64,000 nt of DNA, taken from contig NZ_AYZG01000017.1 in the NCBI RefSeq assembly GCF_001436695.1, positions 54,893-118,892 of the forward strand. The letters are read 5' to 3'. Both the position numbers and the translations under genes were made by a program. This stretch comes from Lactobacillus taiwanensis DSM 21401 (GTDB lineage Bacteria; Bacillota; Bacilli; Lactobacillales; Lactobacillaceae). Under the pieces are notes generated by a model. It worked only from the letters and a program-made list of their open reading frames with translations, was not told the origin of the DNA and did not search any database. Shown piece by piece: positions 18,361-27,148 of the stretch; the first letter of the stretch is position 1; each line of letters begins with the position of its first letter.

Positions 18361-19160
18361 TTTGAGACCTTCTTTGGCTCTAAGTATAATTCTCTTAAAC
18401 TTTGAATTAAATCGTCATCAATCTTCAGAACATTTTTAATATAATTGTCTAAACCATTATATTTTTCATCAATTAATAAAAGAGCAGTATCTAAATATTC
18501 ATTAGCCACACTAGCTAAACTTCTAACATTAGCTCGCAAAATCACACTGCCTCCTTCATCAATTATCTTTTGATTCATCATTGCCTGATACTTGCCTAGC
18601 ATTAAATTCGAAAATAAATAATCCTGCCGAATGGTTTCCATATCAACGCCAAGTAAATATAAAATCAAAACAGTAGCTAAACCCGTACGATCTTTTCCTT
18701 CAGAGCAATGAAAGATAATTGCTCCATCTTTAGTATTAGCAAAAATATTAAGCAAATTTCTAAAGGCATTTTGTGAATATTTTTTACCAACTGAGGAATG
18801 GTATTGGTAACACATTGTTTTAAAGCCAGCATATTGATCTTTAGTATATGTCTTTTTTAATTGAAAAATTTTTTGATCTGTTTCCACATTCTGATTCCCA
18901 TGAATCGGATTATCAATATGTTCAACACCTGTCGGTACAATATCAGGTGCATTTTCGGTTTCTTTAGGTGAACGTAGGTCAATTATCTTAGTTAAACCAT
19001 AGTTAAGTAAAAAAGTCTCATCTTCCTTAGTCATTTGGCACAATTTACCAGTTCTAAGGAGACGGTGCATTTTTATTTTTCGACCATCAAAACCTACATA
19101 ACCACCTAAGTCACGTGCATTAGGCACATGTTCTAATGGTAAAATATTTGGCCTAATCAT
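18357..19160 (-). CDS. Tyrosine-protein phosphatase, DSP-like (Y_phosphatase3)
   Basis: A 267-aa cytoplasmic phosphatase. The N-terminal NARDLGGYVGFDGRKIKMHRLLRTGKL is typical of the family. The catalytic P-loop is HCSEGKDRTG, with the nucleophilic Cys and Arg in CX5R. Family members dephosphorylate phosphotyrosine, and in some cases phosphoinositides. It overlaps apbE by 4 bases and starts 10 bases after the MupG-like gene. A second member of the family is encoded at 52078-52854. Confidence 0.88.
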   Translation of the reverse strand: MIRPNILPLEHVPNARDLGGYVGFDGRKIKMHRLLRTGKLCQMTKEDETFLLNYGLTKIIDLRSPKETENAPDIVPTGVEHIDNPIHGNQNVETDQKIFQLKKTYTKDQYAGFKTMCYQYHSSVGKKYSQNAFRNLLNIFANTKDGAIIFHCSEGKDRTGLATVLILYLLGVDMETIRQDYLFSNLMLGKYQAMMNQKIIDEGGSVILRANVRSLASVANEYLDTALLLIDEKYNGLDNYIKNVLKIDDDLIQSLRELYLEPKKVSK

Positions 19161-19170
19161 TTTGCAATCC

Positions 19171-20211
19171 CTACTTTTCTAAATTTTTAAAAACAATTTT
19201 TTGTCCAGGCTCAATATTTGAAAGTAAACTACATTCACTATCGTCAACTTTTCCAAGTATTCTTACTTTTTGGCTCGCTGGTAAATCTCGTTTAGCGATA
19301 TGAATTTCGCCACTATTTAAGTTTTCACTACTATTAACTGTAACCGTTCCAACTAGTCGATCAAGTGGTAAGTCTTGAGCTTCAAATTTTGGAAGTTCAT
19401 CTTCGTTATGGAGTCGAACAATATCTCTAGCCACATATAAATAATTATGCCATTCATTTTCTTCCAAAAACGGAACTTTTTTATCTAAATGGAGTGTAAT
19501 AGCATAATCCTTAGTATAGCGCGCAAAAGTCTTTATTGTTTCACTAGTTAATCTATCGCCTACGATAACATTACTGCAAGATAATTTCTTTAAATTTAAA
19601 GCAGCAGCTAAAGGATATATACCGCGTTGAGATTCAAGAGTAGTTTTTCCAGCAAAAAATGATCCTCTTTTTACTCTATCTCCAGCAATAAATGCAGCGG
19701 TTTCTAAATTACATTTACGAAGCCAACGATTTTTCTCTTCAAACCAATCATCAGCCATTCCTGTTTCAGGTTGTGAGTAAAAATCAAATAAGGCCCGAAT
19801 ATGATCAAAGTTCGCTGCTTCTTCCTTCAAATGAGTAATATCTTCTGGCTGTAAATAAATAGCATTTAATGAAACCCACATTGATTTAGATAATTTAGAA
19901 ACAAATCTCATTAAGACTTGATCATTAATTCTTAAGCCTGTAACATTTAGAGTCTTCAACTTCTCCACATCATCTAAATCATATCCCAGTCGATGCAAAT
20001 CATCTTGCGATACATCAGCTATTATCTTTAGCTCCAGATCTTTACACCAACCAGTTAACTGATTCAATCTTTTTAAGATTACATCTGCTTCATCATTTAA
20101 TCCTGTTAATGAAGTAAATACCTCATTAAAGCCAGCATTTCTCATTCCTAATAAATAGTTATGGTCATCTGCTGTTAAATCTTTATCCAAGTAAACTGAA
20201 AAACCGAGCAT
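19171..20211 (-). CDS. DUF871/MupG family: 6-phospho-N-acetylmuramidase-like protein
   Basis: A 346-aa cytoplasmic protein. It starts MLGFSVYLDKDLTADDHNYLLGMRNAGF, the DUF871 N-terminal barrel signature, followed by a smaller beta C-terminal domain (about 240-346). Staphylococcal MupG of this family cleaves MurNAc-6-phosphate-GlcNAc, the product of cell-wall disaccharide uptake by a PTS. No MurNAc transporter or etherase lies beside it here, so substrate assignment rests on the family alone. It is the first gene of the mupG-phosphatase-apbE operon. Confidence 0.75.
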   Translation of the reverse strand: MLGFSVYLDKDLTADDHNYLLGMRNAGFNEVFTSLTGLNDEADVILKRLNQLTGWCKDLELKIIADVSQDDLHRLGYDLDDVEKLKTLNVTGLRINDQVLMRFVSKLSKSMWVSLNAIYLQPEDITHLKEEAANFDHIRALFDFYSQPETGMADDWFEEKNRWLRKCNLETAAFIAGDRVKRGSFFAGKTTLESQRGIYPLAAALNLKKLSCSNVIVGDRLTSETIKTFARYTKDYAITLHLDKKVPFLEENEWHNYLYVARDIVRLHNEDELPKFEAQDLPLDRLVGTVTVNSSENLNSGEIHIAKRDLPASQKVRILGKVDDSECSLLSNIEPGQKIVFKNLEK

Positions 20212-20280
20212 CTATATTTCTCTTTTCTAAGCTTGAAAATGCTTTCTTTCATAAAAGATGATAAACTTTAATCACAAAAA

Positions 20281-20315
20281 AAGCTAGATAGAAAATTCTA
20301 TCTAGTTCTTTTAAT
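20281..20315 (-). terminator. Terminator of the flavin-reductase operon
   Basis: CTAGATAGAA and TTCTATCTAG form a perfect stem (20284-20305). An A run upstream gives the U tract on the minus strand. It is placed just after the second reductase gene. Confidence 0.75.
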
Positions 20316-20335
20316 ATGCGGAAATATACTTTAAA

Positions 20336-20890
20336 TTACTTTTGTGTTTGTTCAACAAATTTAACAAAGTTACTAAATGCTAAATCAATTGCATGGATTG
20401 TTTCTTGATCTAATAAGTCTCCAGTATTTTTATCAAATTTATCTGCAGCATGACCAATCAAAACTTCATTTCCTGGTAAAACATTTGCGCTTTGATCAGG
20501 AGAAAGTAATATTTCACGCATTTCTTCTTGCGCTCTAGACGCACCTTGAATACCATAAGATGTTCCTAAAACCATTGCTGGTTTCATTTTCATTACATTT
20601 GCATTTCCTTGTGCATGGCTACCTGTCCATTCCATTGCACTCTTTAAAGATGAGGGAATTCCGTGATCATATTCAGGTGTAGCAAAAATCACACCATCTG
20701 CTTCACGAATCTTATTCTTGAATTCTTCAACCTTGCTATCTGGTTGAGCTTCCTTTTTAAAAGGCGGCAAATCAGCAATTTCATATACTTCAATTTCAGC
20801 TTGGTCTTGATAGCGTTTAGCCATAAATTGTTCTAAAAAACGATTATATGAAAAATCTGCATTTGTACCAACAATTGCTAATAACTTCAT
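20336..20890 (-). CDS. NAD(P)H-dependent flavin reductase subunit (H2O2-forming pair)
   Basis: A 184-aa flavodoxin-fold reductase. It starts MKLLAIVGTNADFSYNR and has the FMN-binding TPEYDHGIPSSLKSAMEW at about 76-93. Together with the neighbour at 20904-21440 it matches the L. johnsonii pair (LJ_0548/LJ_0549 from memory). That pair was shown to be the main NADH-dependent, O2-to-H2O2 source in the acidophilus group. The two genes are 13 bases apart and paralogous, so a heteromeric enzyme is likely. It is cytoplasmic, uses NADH and free flavin, and has no signal peptide. Confidence 0.87.
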   Translation of the reverse strand: MKLLAIVGTNADFSYNRFLEQFMAKRYQDQAEIEVYEIADLPPFKKEAQPDSKVEEFKNKIREADGVIFATPEYDHGIPSSLKSAMEWTGSHAQGNANVMKMKPAMVLGTSYGIQGASRAQEEMREILLSPDQSANVLPGNEVLIGHAADKFDKNTGDLLDQETIHAIDLAFSNFVKFVEQTQK

Positions 20891-20903
20891 GCTTAACCCT
20901 CTC

Positions 20904-21440
20904 TTACTTACCTACTTCAGCGTAAAAACTATCAAATTCATCAAAGAAATGATCCAAGAATTTAACAGTTCCATCTGGTAAATTACCATCTTCATCGAAC
21001 TGTTCTGGAGCAGTTCCCATCATAAATTCGTCGCCATTAAATACCTTGGCGCTAAATCCTGGTGAAGAAAGAACCATCTTCAAATGACTTTGTCCACGTG
21101 CTGAACCTTGAGGTAAAACTGAAGTTCCTACAATAACTACTGGCTTATCTTTAAAAGGATGTTCAGCTGATGAAAGCCATTCTAACGCACTCTTTAAAGA
21201 TGAAGGAACTGAGTGTTGTTGTTCTGGAGTAGAGATTAAAACAGCATCCGCCTCAGCAACTTTTTTAGCAAAACTTGCCACTTTGCTTGGTTCTTTAATC
21301 CCCTCTTTAAACATTGGAAGATCTCTAACTTCTCCTAATTCAATATCATATCTACCAGTAAAATGTTTCTTAATAAAATTTAGCAAGTCTCGATTATAAG
21401 AATGATCTGCGTTGCTACCGACGATTGCAAAGAGCTTCAT
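20904..21440 (-). CDS. NAD(P)H-dependent flavin reductase subunit, paralogue
   Basis: A 178-aa flavodoxin-like protein clearly related to the following gene: [17 protein letters not shown] at the start and [18 protein letters not shown] in the FMN loop. It is first in the two-gene operon. A TATAAT-like -10 lies at 21478-21483 and AAAGG precedes the ATG. In this species group the two-gene unit is known to produce H2O2 from NADH and oxygen. A TetR regulator gene lies upstream on the same strand but is separated by its own terminator, so control by it is only possible. Confidence 0.87.
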   Translation of the reverse strand: MKLFAIVGSNADHSYNRDLLNFIKKHFTGRYDIELGEVRDLPMFKEGIKEPSKVASFAKKVAEADAVLISTPEQQHSVPSSLKSALEWLSSAEHPFKDKPVVIVGTSVLPQGSARGQSHLKMVLSSPGFSAKVFNGDEFMMGTAPEQFDEDGNLPDGTVKFLDHFFDEFDSFYAEVGK

Positions 21441-21477
21441 TTATTTCGTTACCTTTCATTAATTATCTATCTCTTAA

Positions 21478-21483
21478 ATTATA
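21478..21483 (-). promoter_or_regulatory. Likely -10 box of the flavin-reductase operon
   Basis: A perfect TATAAT on the minus strand, 38 bases upstream of the first reductase start. The -35 region is AT-rich and has no good match to TTGACA. Confidence 0.4.
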
Positions 21484-21524
21484 CGTTTTAATTTCATAAT
21501 TTTAAAAGTCACAATATCATTTTA

Positions 21525-21563
21525 ACAAAAAAAGACACCACTTTAACTTAAAAGTAGTGCCTA
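21525..21563 (-). terminator. Terminator of the TetR gene
   Basis: An imperfect stem on the minus strand, GGCACTACTTT pairing with AAAGTGGTGTC, is followed by seven T. It lies 17 bases after the TetR stop. Confidence 0.7.
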
Positions 21564-21579
21564 ATTTATACTTATCCAA

Positions 21580-22203
21580 CTAGCCTAAACGTTCTTCAAG
21601 AGATGCATCTGCATCTGCTGCAAACAATGGATTTTCTTCTACATTAGTAAGACGGTCGTTTAACATAGCATCGTGAATTTGTGCTTTCAATACACTAATC
21701 ATTTGTGCTTGCGTAAAGTTAACCATCTTGTTAATGAGTAAAGTTGCCAATCCAGTAGCAGCAATCCAGTTAGAAATCACAATATGCTTTAATCTTTCAT
21801 CGGAATATTGTTCTGCATCAAATTGTTGCTTGAATTTTTCAATTCCAAGTCCCATTAAAGTATCAACAATCATTTGGTTACCAAACTTACCGTCGACAAA
21901 CATTGCTCTAAATAGGTCAACATGTTCTTTAGCAAAGTACAAGTATGAAAGATCTAGGTCAATCAATGGTTCACCTGTAAAGTTTTGTTGAAGAGTATTA
22001 GACTTCAATTCATCAGAAATTCTTGCTAAAACTTGATTACGTAAGTCTTGCATGTTCTTAAATTCAAGATAAATTGGTTGAGTTGAGCAGTTAACTGCCT
22101 TAGCAATATTTCTTGCAGTTAAACTTTCAATTCCACCACGAACTGCTAATTTATAAGCAGCATCAAGAATTCTTTGCTTATCTATTTCCTTTTTTCTAGC
22201 CAC
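21580..22203 (-). CDS. TetR/AcrR family transcriptional regulator
   Basis: A 207-aa regulator with an N-terminal HTH (about 10-55). The recognition segment reads TARNIAKAVNCSTQPIYLEFKNM, as in the YxYF-like TetR group. The ligand-binding C-terminal domain is helical. It lies upstream of the flavin-reductase operon on the same strand but has its own terminator. The target and ligand are unknown. No operator palindrome was recognised near its start. Confidence 0.85.
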   Translation of the reverse strand: MARKKEIDKQRILDAAYKLAVRGGIESLTARNIAKAVNCSTQPIYLEFKNMQDLRNQVLARISDELKSNTLQQNFTGEPLIDLDLSYLYFAKEHVDLFRAMFVDGKFGNQMIVDTLMGLGIEKFKQQFDAEQYSDERLKHIVISNWIAATGLATLLINKMVNFTQAQMISVLKAQIHDAMLNDRLTNVEENPLFAADADASLEERLG

Positions 22204-22349
22204 TTTAATTACCTCATTTAATTAAAATTTTTTACAAATATCCACACATAGAGATCATCTAAAAATAGCAGAATTGCCTAACATCTGTTATTTATCCGTG
22301 TTTATATTATAACAAAAATGTGAAAAAGTGGAGGAATTTATATCAAATT

Positions 22350-22592
22350 CTATAATCTTTTAAATAAACTTGAATCATCATCCCCAGTAAATTGATCATA
22401 ATGAGAATTAATCATTTCAATAACTTGTTGTTTATCTAAGCCTTCATTTGCTGCAAATGCCAAAAATGCTGCTGAAAGAATATAACCTTTTTCACGATTA
22501 TCAACTAAATTGTCAGAAAATTCCATGTTAATGGTATTATCTTTATAATCAGTGGTAAGAATGATTTTTTTATCTTCTGGTAATTCTGCCAT
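22350..22592 (-). CDS. Conserved small hypothetical protein
   Basis: An 80-aa acidic soluble protein. I choose the ATG at 22590-22592 (MAELPEDKK) because AGCGAGGG lies just upstream. An in-frame ATG further upstream would read through this RBS. It contains NMEFSDNLVDNREKGYILSAAFLAFAANEG and no membrane segment or known motif. Transcribed alone, divergent from the dipeptidase pseudogene. I do not recognise the family. Confidence 0.6.
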   Translation of the reverse strand: MAELPEDKKIILTTDYKDNTINMEFSDNLVDNREKGYILSAAFLAFAANEGLDKQQVIEMINSHYDQFTGDDDSSLFKRL

Positions 22593-22671
22593 TTTAATAC
22601 CCTCGCTTATTTTTAATTTTTTTACGTTATACAATATAGATTATATTATATCAATAGAAAGTGTGAAACCT

Positions 22672-24084
22672 ATGACTTCTCCTGTTGGACGTTCATCTTG
22701 TACATCTATTTTAATTGGCAAAAAAGCTACTGTAGATAATAGCGTGATTATTGGTCGAAATGAAGATGCTAAAACAGCTTGGCCAAAGCACCTAGCTTTT
22801 AATCAACATCAAATAAAGAAACATAACATTTTTAAATCAAAAGACAATAAATTTGAAATAACATTACCAGACGAGTGTTTTTCTTATTCTTCCACTCCTG
22901 AATGGACAGATAAATATGGTGTATTTGAAGAAGATGGAATCAATGAATATCATGTAGCAATGAGCGCTACTGAAAGTGCCTATGCTAACGACCGAGTAAT
23001 GGCATTTGATCCTTTTGACGAAGAAAAAGGCATCTTAGAAGAAGCAATGGTAACAGTCGTTTTACCATATATTAAATCTGCTTGAGAAGGTGTAGAACGT
23101 TTAGGTAAAATTGTTCAAGAGCATGGCGCAGCTGAAGCAGATGGAATTTTATTTGCAGATAGAGATGAAGCCTGGTACATGGAAATTGGTTCTGGTCATC
23201 ATTATGTTGCTCAGCGTATTCCTGATAATTCTTATGCCGTAGTAGCTAATCAATTAGCAATTCAAGTAATTGATTTTAATGATAAAAAGAATTTCATTAC
23301 CTCTCCCGATATTCAAAAGTTCGTTTATCAAAATAATCTCTGGCCAAAGAATAAACCATTTAATTTTAGACTAATTTTTGGTACACATGATGATTCTGAT
23401 CTAACTTACAACACGCCACGTGTTTGGAGTGGACAAAAGCTATTAACCCCATCAATAAGCCAAGATCCAGAAAGCTTTGATTTACCATTTATTAGAAAAC
23501 CTGATCACCCAATATCAATTCAAGAAGCACAACGTGTTTTAAGCGATCACTTTAATGGCACAAAATATGATTTAACTAATTCTAAAAATGAAGGACAACC
23601 GGCTTACCGACCAATTGCTGTTGCTACCACTCAAGAATCTCATTTGTTACAACTCAGAGATGAAGATATGGTTCATTGGCTCGCGATGGGAATTGCTGCT
23701 CAAAGTGTTTATATTCCCTTCTATCCCCAAGGAACTAAAGTACCTACTATATTTAAATACGGAAAAGAAGAATTTACTACTAATTCCGCTTATTGGGTCT
23801 TTAAAATGGCTAGTGTCTTAGTTGATCGAAATTGGGGTAAATATGCAACTGATTTAGTTAATACCCAAAAAGCAACGAATCTAGCTTTGAATAAACTACG
23901 AGTTGAGTATGATAAAAAATTAGCTCAAGAAAAAGAGAATACTAAAAAAATTGATCTAGTCAATGAAGCAAACAAAAAACTGGCTAATGTTGCTACTAAG
24001 AACTATCAAAAATTAATTGCCAAACTTATTACCGCTCAAACGGCAGATTCTCCATTGAGATTTAAGATTGATCCTAATTTGTAA
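22672..24084 (+). pseudogene. C69 family dipeptidase (PepD-like), interrupted by one in-frame TGA
   Basis: Read through, this is a 470-codon C69 (Ntn-hydrolase) dipeptidase of normal length. The catalytic Cys is in GRSSCTSILIGKKATVDNS near the N-terminus, RNEDAKTAWPKH follows, and a conserved YHVAMSATESAYAN lies in the middle. TGA at 23083-23085 splits it after IKSA, exactly where relatives continue with an Arg-Glu-Gly-Val-type sequence, so CGA to TGA is the simplest change. The frame resumes at once (EGVERLGKIVQEHGAAEAD) and is conserved to the end, which suggests a recent mutation. Such enzymes hydrolyse dipeptides in the cytoplasm. Confidence 0.85.
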
Positions 24085-24100
24085 TAAAAACATAAAGTCT

Positions 24101-24139
24101 AAAAATACGCAGATACAAATTTGTACCTGCGTATTTTTT
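24101..24139. terminator. Bidirectional terminator between pepD and the ABC operon
   Basis: AAAAATACGCAG and CTGCGTATTTTTT flank an inner near-palindrome around AAATTT. It works on both strands between convergent genes. Confidence 0.85.
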
Positions 24140-24815
24140 ATTTCTTTTTCAAACTCAAGTGCCCATCTAACATTTCATATATTTTGTCAGAATACTTATT
24201 AAGTCTTAAATCATGGGTAACTAAAATAATAGCCTTTTCTTTTTGTTTAGCTAAAGTCTTAAATAGTTTTCCCACTTCTTCAACCTTTTCACTATCTAAT
24301 GAAGCAGTAGGTTCATCAGCTAAAATAATGGCCGGATCTGCATATAATGCTCTTGCAATTGCCACTCTTTGCTGTTGACCACCGGATAATTCTTTAGGAT
24401 ATTTATTTACTAGTTGAGAAATTCCTAATTCATCTAGCAATCCATCAAGAGCTTCTTTACTTAAATTACCAGTCTTTTTAACTTTATCTACTAAAATGAA
24501 TTGTTCTCTAACAGTTAAATAAGGCACTAAATTATAAGCCTGTAAGACAAAGCCGATTTTATCTAGACGTAGTGCATCAGCTTGTTTAGGAGAATAGTTA
24601 GTTACGTTATCTCCTTCAATAAATACCTCACCAGAAGTAGGCTTTTGTAGTGCTCCTGCAATTGTCAGGAAAGTACTCTTGCCCGCTCCAGAAGGTCCTT
24701 CAATTAAGACAACTTCACCCTTTTGAGCTTCAAAATTTATATTTTTTAGAGCATTAACCTTAGCATCTCCTTGACCATAGGATTTGCTTACATCTTTTAA
24801 TTCAATTACTGACAT
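24138..24815 (-). CDS. ABC transporter ATP-binding protein (LolD/MacB type)
   Basis: A 225-aa ATPase with Walker A GPSGAGKST (about 39-47), signature LSGGQQQR, Walker B ILADEPTASLDS and a switch His in LVTHD. The type pairs with FtsX-like permeases and powers mechanotransmission rather than bulk transport. The upstream FtsX-domain gene (13-base gap) and TetR regulator form its operon. The unit resembles HrtAB-like haem or toxic-metabolite efflux systems, but that is inference. Confidence 0.88.
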   Translation of the reverse strand: MSVIELKDVSKSYGQGDAKVNALKNINFEAQKGEVVLIEGPSGAGKSTFLTIAGALQKPTSGEVFIEGDNVTNYSPKQADALRLDKIGFVLQAYNLVPYLTVREQFILVDKVKKTGNLSKEALDGLLDELGISQLVNKYPKELSGGQQQRVAIARALYADPAIILADEPTASLDSEKVEEVGKLFKTLAKQKEKAIILVTHDLRLNKYSDKIYEMLDGHLSLKKK

Positions 24816-24828
24816 TTAAATTCCTCCT

Positions 24829-25881
24829 TTACACAGCCTTTGAAGGATCAACCTTAAGAATTGAACGAATTGGAATCAATCCACCGATTGCTCCCATTAA
24901 AATCATCCCTGCAAACGTTGAAATCATGATCCATGGGGCAAAATCAATCGGTACAGTGGCTGGCATTACGCTAACAGTAAGCAACATCAAAAGATATGCT
25001 AAGACCGTACCTATAATTACTAAAATTAATGATTGGCTAAGAGTAGCACCAATTAATGTCTTGCTTGGGATACCTTGTGCTCGTAAAACAGCATAATTTG
25101 GCATTTTTTGAATAGTTAAAATGTATAAAAATACGGCAATCACAATCAACGAAATTACGAATAGAAAACCAATCATTAATTCAAAAGTTGAGTTTTGGGC
25201 TGTATAACCAGGTAATTTATTAACAAAAGTCTGCTTATCGTAAGATCTAACATTCTTAGCTTTAAAATCTAAGTTTTTCTTAGAAATAATTCCAGAAGCT
25301 TCTACATTCAGAGCCATTGGTCTTAGTTTCTTCCATGCTGCCATCGTACCATAAGCAATTGGCGCAATATTAATCTTGGCATTTTTTAAGAAACCAACGA
25401 TTTTATACTTTTGATTGCTACCATTTAGGGTTACTTTATCACCTAAGCGGTAACCTCTATTCCAGAGAATTTGATCAACAGCTATTTCGTCATTATGCTT
25501 TGCTTTACGACCAGAAACTACTTCCAAATCTTTATAGATGTACTCATCTTTATTCAACCCAATAAATTGAGCTGAAATTGTTTGATGTTTCTTTTCTTTC
25601 ATTACAATTGGCACTATCCCGACATAGCTATCATTTTTTGTCTTTTTAAAATCTTTTAGATCTTCTTTGGTTAACAAAGACTGACTTAAACTTACATTCG
25701 AATTGTCATTCAAAACCACTGCTTGAGTCTGCCAGCTATTAACTGCTTGGGTATTTTCTGAAGCTAGACCTACTGACAATGATGACAGCATAAAAATTAA
25801 ATATGCAATTAAAAAAATCATCAATGTAATTAAGCCGTACCGAAACTTCTCGTATTTTATTTCTTTTAGAGCTAAAAACAT
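24829..25881 (-). CDS. ABC transporter permease, FtsX/MacB family
   Basis: A 350-aa permease. It has one N-terminal membrane helix (about 15-37), a large extracellular domain (about 40-225), then three C-terminal helices of the FtsX domain ending IPIRSILKVDPSKAV. The size and layout match HrtB-type haem exporter permeases, which work as dimers with a LolD-type ATPase. Located between its TetR regulator (6-base gap) and its ATPase. The substrate is unproven. Confidence 0.85.
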   Translation of the reverse strand: MFLALKEIKYEKFRYGLITLMIFLIAYLIFMLSSLSVGLASENTQAVNSWQTQAVVLNDNSNVSLSQSLLTKEDLKDFKKTKNDSYVGIVPIVMKEKKHQTISAQFIGLNKDEYIYKDLEVVSGRKAKHNDEIAVDQILWNRGYRLGDKVTLNGSNQKYKIVGFLKNAKINIAPIAYGTMAAWKKLRPMALNVEASGIISKKNLDFKAKNVRSYDKQTFVNKLPGYTAQNSTFELMIGFLFVISLIVIAVFLYILTIQKMPNYAVLRAQGIPSKTLIGATLSQSLILVIIGTVLAYLLMLLTVSVMPATVPIDFAPWIMISTFAGMILMGAIGGLIPIRSILKVDPSKAV

Positions 25882-25887
25882 TTTTGC

Positions 25888-26409
25888 CTACTTCCTTTGT
25901 AATAAACACAAACTTTCATGGTATCTTTTTAGAATTTTTTCTTTATTCTCTTTATCAAATAAAGCTAAATCTATTGCTTCATGAGTTAAAACCATGGCAG
26001 CCCAGACTTGAGAGTCGAGATTAAGAAAAGCATCCTTCTGCTTTTCATCATCTCCAAGAAAAGCTTGATTCTGACTAAGATGTAGTTTAATGAGATCAAA
26101 ATAAATACTATTTTTAGTCTGATCAATAAAATTAACAGTCATTTGATAGAAAGATTCCGGATCAAATTCTTTTAGTCTTGCCGGAGAGCCCATGTGGACC
26201 TCTTTCATCGCAAGTCGATAAAGATAAAGATATGCATCTCTTAAATCACCAAAATATTTGTAAAATGCACCTCGAGCAATTCCTGCATCCTTTACGATTC
26301 TTGCTACTTGAGCTTTAGCCAAAGGATAGGTACTGAATTCCTTCAAAAGTGCTTTTTCTATTCTTGCTTTCTTTTCATCTGAAAGATTTATAAAAGTTTC
26401 ACTAACCAT
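25888..26409 (-). CDS. TetR/AcrR family repressor of the FtsX-type ABC operon
   Basis: A 173-aa regulator with an N-terminal HTH (KAQVARIVKDAGIARGAFYKYFGDLRDAY, about 33-61) followed by a helical sensor domain. It is the first gene of its operon with the permease and ATPase, so it most likely represses itself and the transporter. Two matching palindromic operators lie in its promoter, one on the -35 box and one just before the RBS. The strong AAGGAGGG lies 6 bases before the ATG. Confidence 0.87.
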   Translation of the reverse strand: MVSETFINLSDEKKARIEKALLKEFSTYPLAKAQVARIVKDAGIARGAFYKYFGDLRDAYLYLYRLAMKEVHMGSPARLKEFDPESFYQMTVNFIDQTKNSIYFDLIKLHLSQNQAFLGDDEKQKDAFLNLDSQVWAAMVLTHEAIDLALFDKENKEKILKRYHESLCLLQRK

Positions 26410-26422
26410 GTCTTCCCTCCTT

Positions 26423-26437
26423 GTGACACCGTGTCAC
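26423..26437. promoter_or_regulatory. TetR operator O2
   Basis: Perfect palindrome GTGACAC-C-GTGTCAC lying between the -10 box and the RBS of the TetR gene. Its centre is 44 bases from that of the second copy. Confidence 0.75.
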
Positions 26438-26453
26438 TTTTGATGTATCTTAA

Positions 26454-26483
26454 GTCTATTACTAAAGTGACACTGTGTCAACA
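26454..26483 (-). promoter_or_regulatory. Promoter and TetR operator O1 of the ABC operon
   Basis: On the minus strand TTGACA (26478-26483) is followed by 17 bases and TAGACT (26455-26460). The palindrome GTGACAC-T-GTGTCA (26467-26480) overlaps the -35 box, so a bound repressor would block RNA polymerase. It is the same sequence as O2 apart from the central base and one end base. Confidence 0.75.
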
Positions 26484-26492
26484 TCTAGGTAC

Positions 26493-26530
26493 AAAAAATG
26501 CTTAATTTCGATAAGATATCAAAATCAAGC
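26493..26530 (-). terminator. Terminator of the histidine-phosphatase pair
   Basis: An imperfect stem on the minus strand (GCTTGATTTTGATA with TATCGAAATTAAGC) is followed by six T. It lies between the phosphatase stop and the TetR promoter. Confidence 0.5.
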
Positions 26531-26540
26531 CTTAAATTTA

Positions 26541-27140
26541 TTACGCTAAAACCCGATTATAGTAAACCAAAGTACCATATTCTTTATTAATATCTAATTC
26601 AGCCAAACCACAGTTTTGCATTTGATCAAAATACTTAATATCACCATTAGTTAAAAAATGAGCACAGATCATTCTGCTTACCACACCGTGACAAACGACT
26701 AGCATTGTATCATCAGCATGTTTTTGATACAAATCGTCAAAGAATGAGGCGATTCTTTTTCTAAAATCTTCTCGCTTTTCAACACTTGAAGCGTATTTAT
26801 AGATATTATCGTTAATTAAACCTTTTTTATTAAAAGCATCGGGATATTTAGCACGATATTCAAGTGATGATTTTCCATCCCAAGAACCATAATTTAATTC
26901 CTCAATTCGTTTATCTGTCTTAATTGGAGTATTATCCCCTACAAAAATCCTAGCAGTTTCTTGTGCTCTTTTTAACGGACTAGCATAGACTGCATCAAAT
27001 TGACTAGGATCGAAATTTTTAGCTGCTTTTTCTGCATAAGCACGACCTTCTTTACTTAGATCCGGATCAACGCTTGAGCCTTGAATCATACCTTTTTTAT
27101 TTAATTCAGTAGTTCCATGACGTAAAATTACTACTCTCAT
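26541..27140 (-). CDS. Histidine phosphatase family protein (phosphoglycerate-mutase-like)
   Basis: A 199-aa enzyme with the RHGTTELNKKG motif at residues 7-17 (phosphohistidine in RHG). YASPLKRAQETA and a C-terminal VVCHGVVSR carry the second catalytic His. These proteins are soluble phosphatases of broad substrate range. Housekeeping phosphoglycerate mutase is a different group. It starts 8 bases after a paralogue and forms a pair with it. The substrate cannot be read from sequence. Confidence 0.87.
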   Translation of the reverse strand: MRVVILRHGTTELNKKGMIQGSSVDPDLSKEGRAYAEKAAKNFDPSQFDAVYASPLKRAQETARIFVGDNTPIKTDKRIEELNYGSWDGKSSLEYRAKYPDAFNKKGLINDNIYKYASSVEKREDFRKRIASFFDDLYQKHADDTMLVVCHGVVSRMICAHFLTNGDIKYFDQMQNCGLAELDINKEYGTLVYYNRVLA

Positions 27141-27148
27141 AAAGTATC

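Noticed and set aside
23588..23821. Overlapping 77-codon frame within the dipeptidase pseudogene
   Set aside because: It is a shadow in another frame with no RBS or protein-like composition; the main frame explains the conservation.
22672..24084. TGA in the dipeptidase as a recoded selenocysteine or tryptophan
   Set aside because: The position is an Arg-type site in relatives, no SECIS-like hairpin was seen next to it, and lactobacilli use the standard code.
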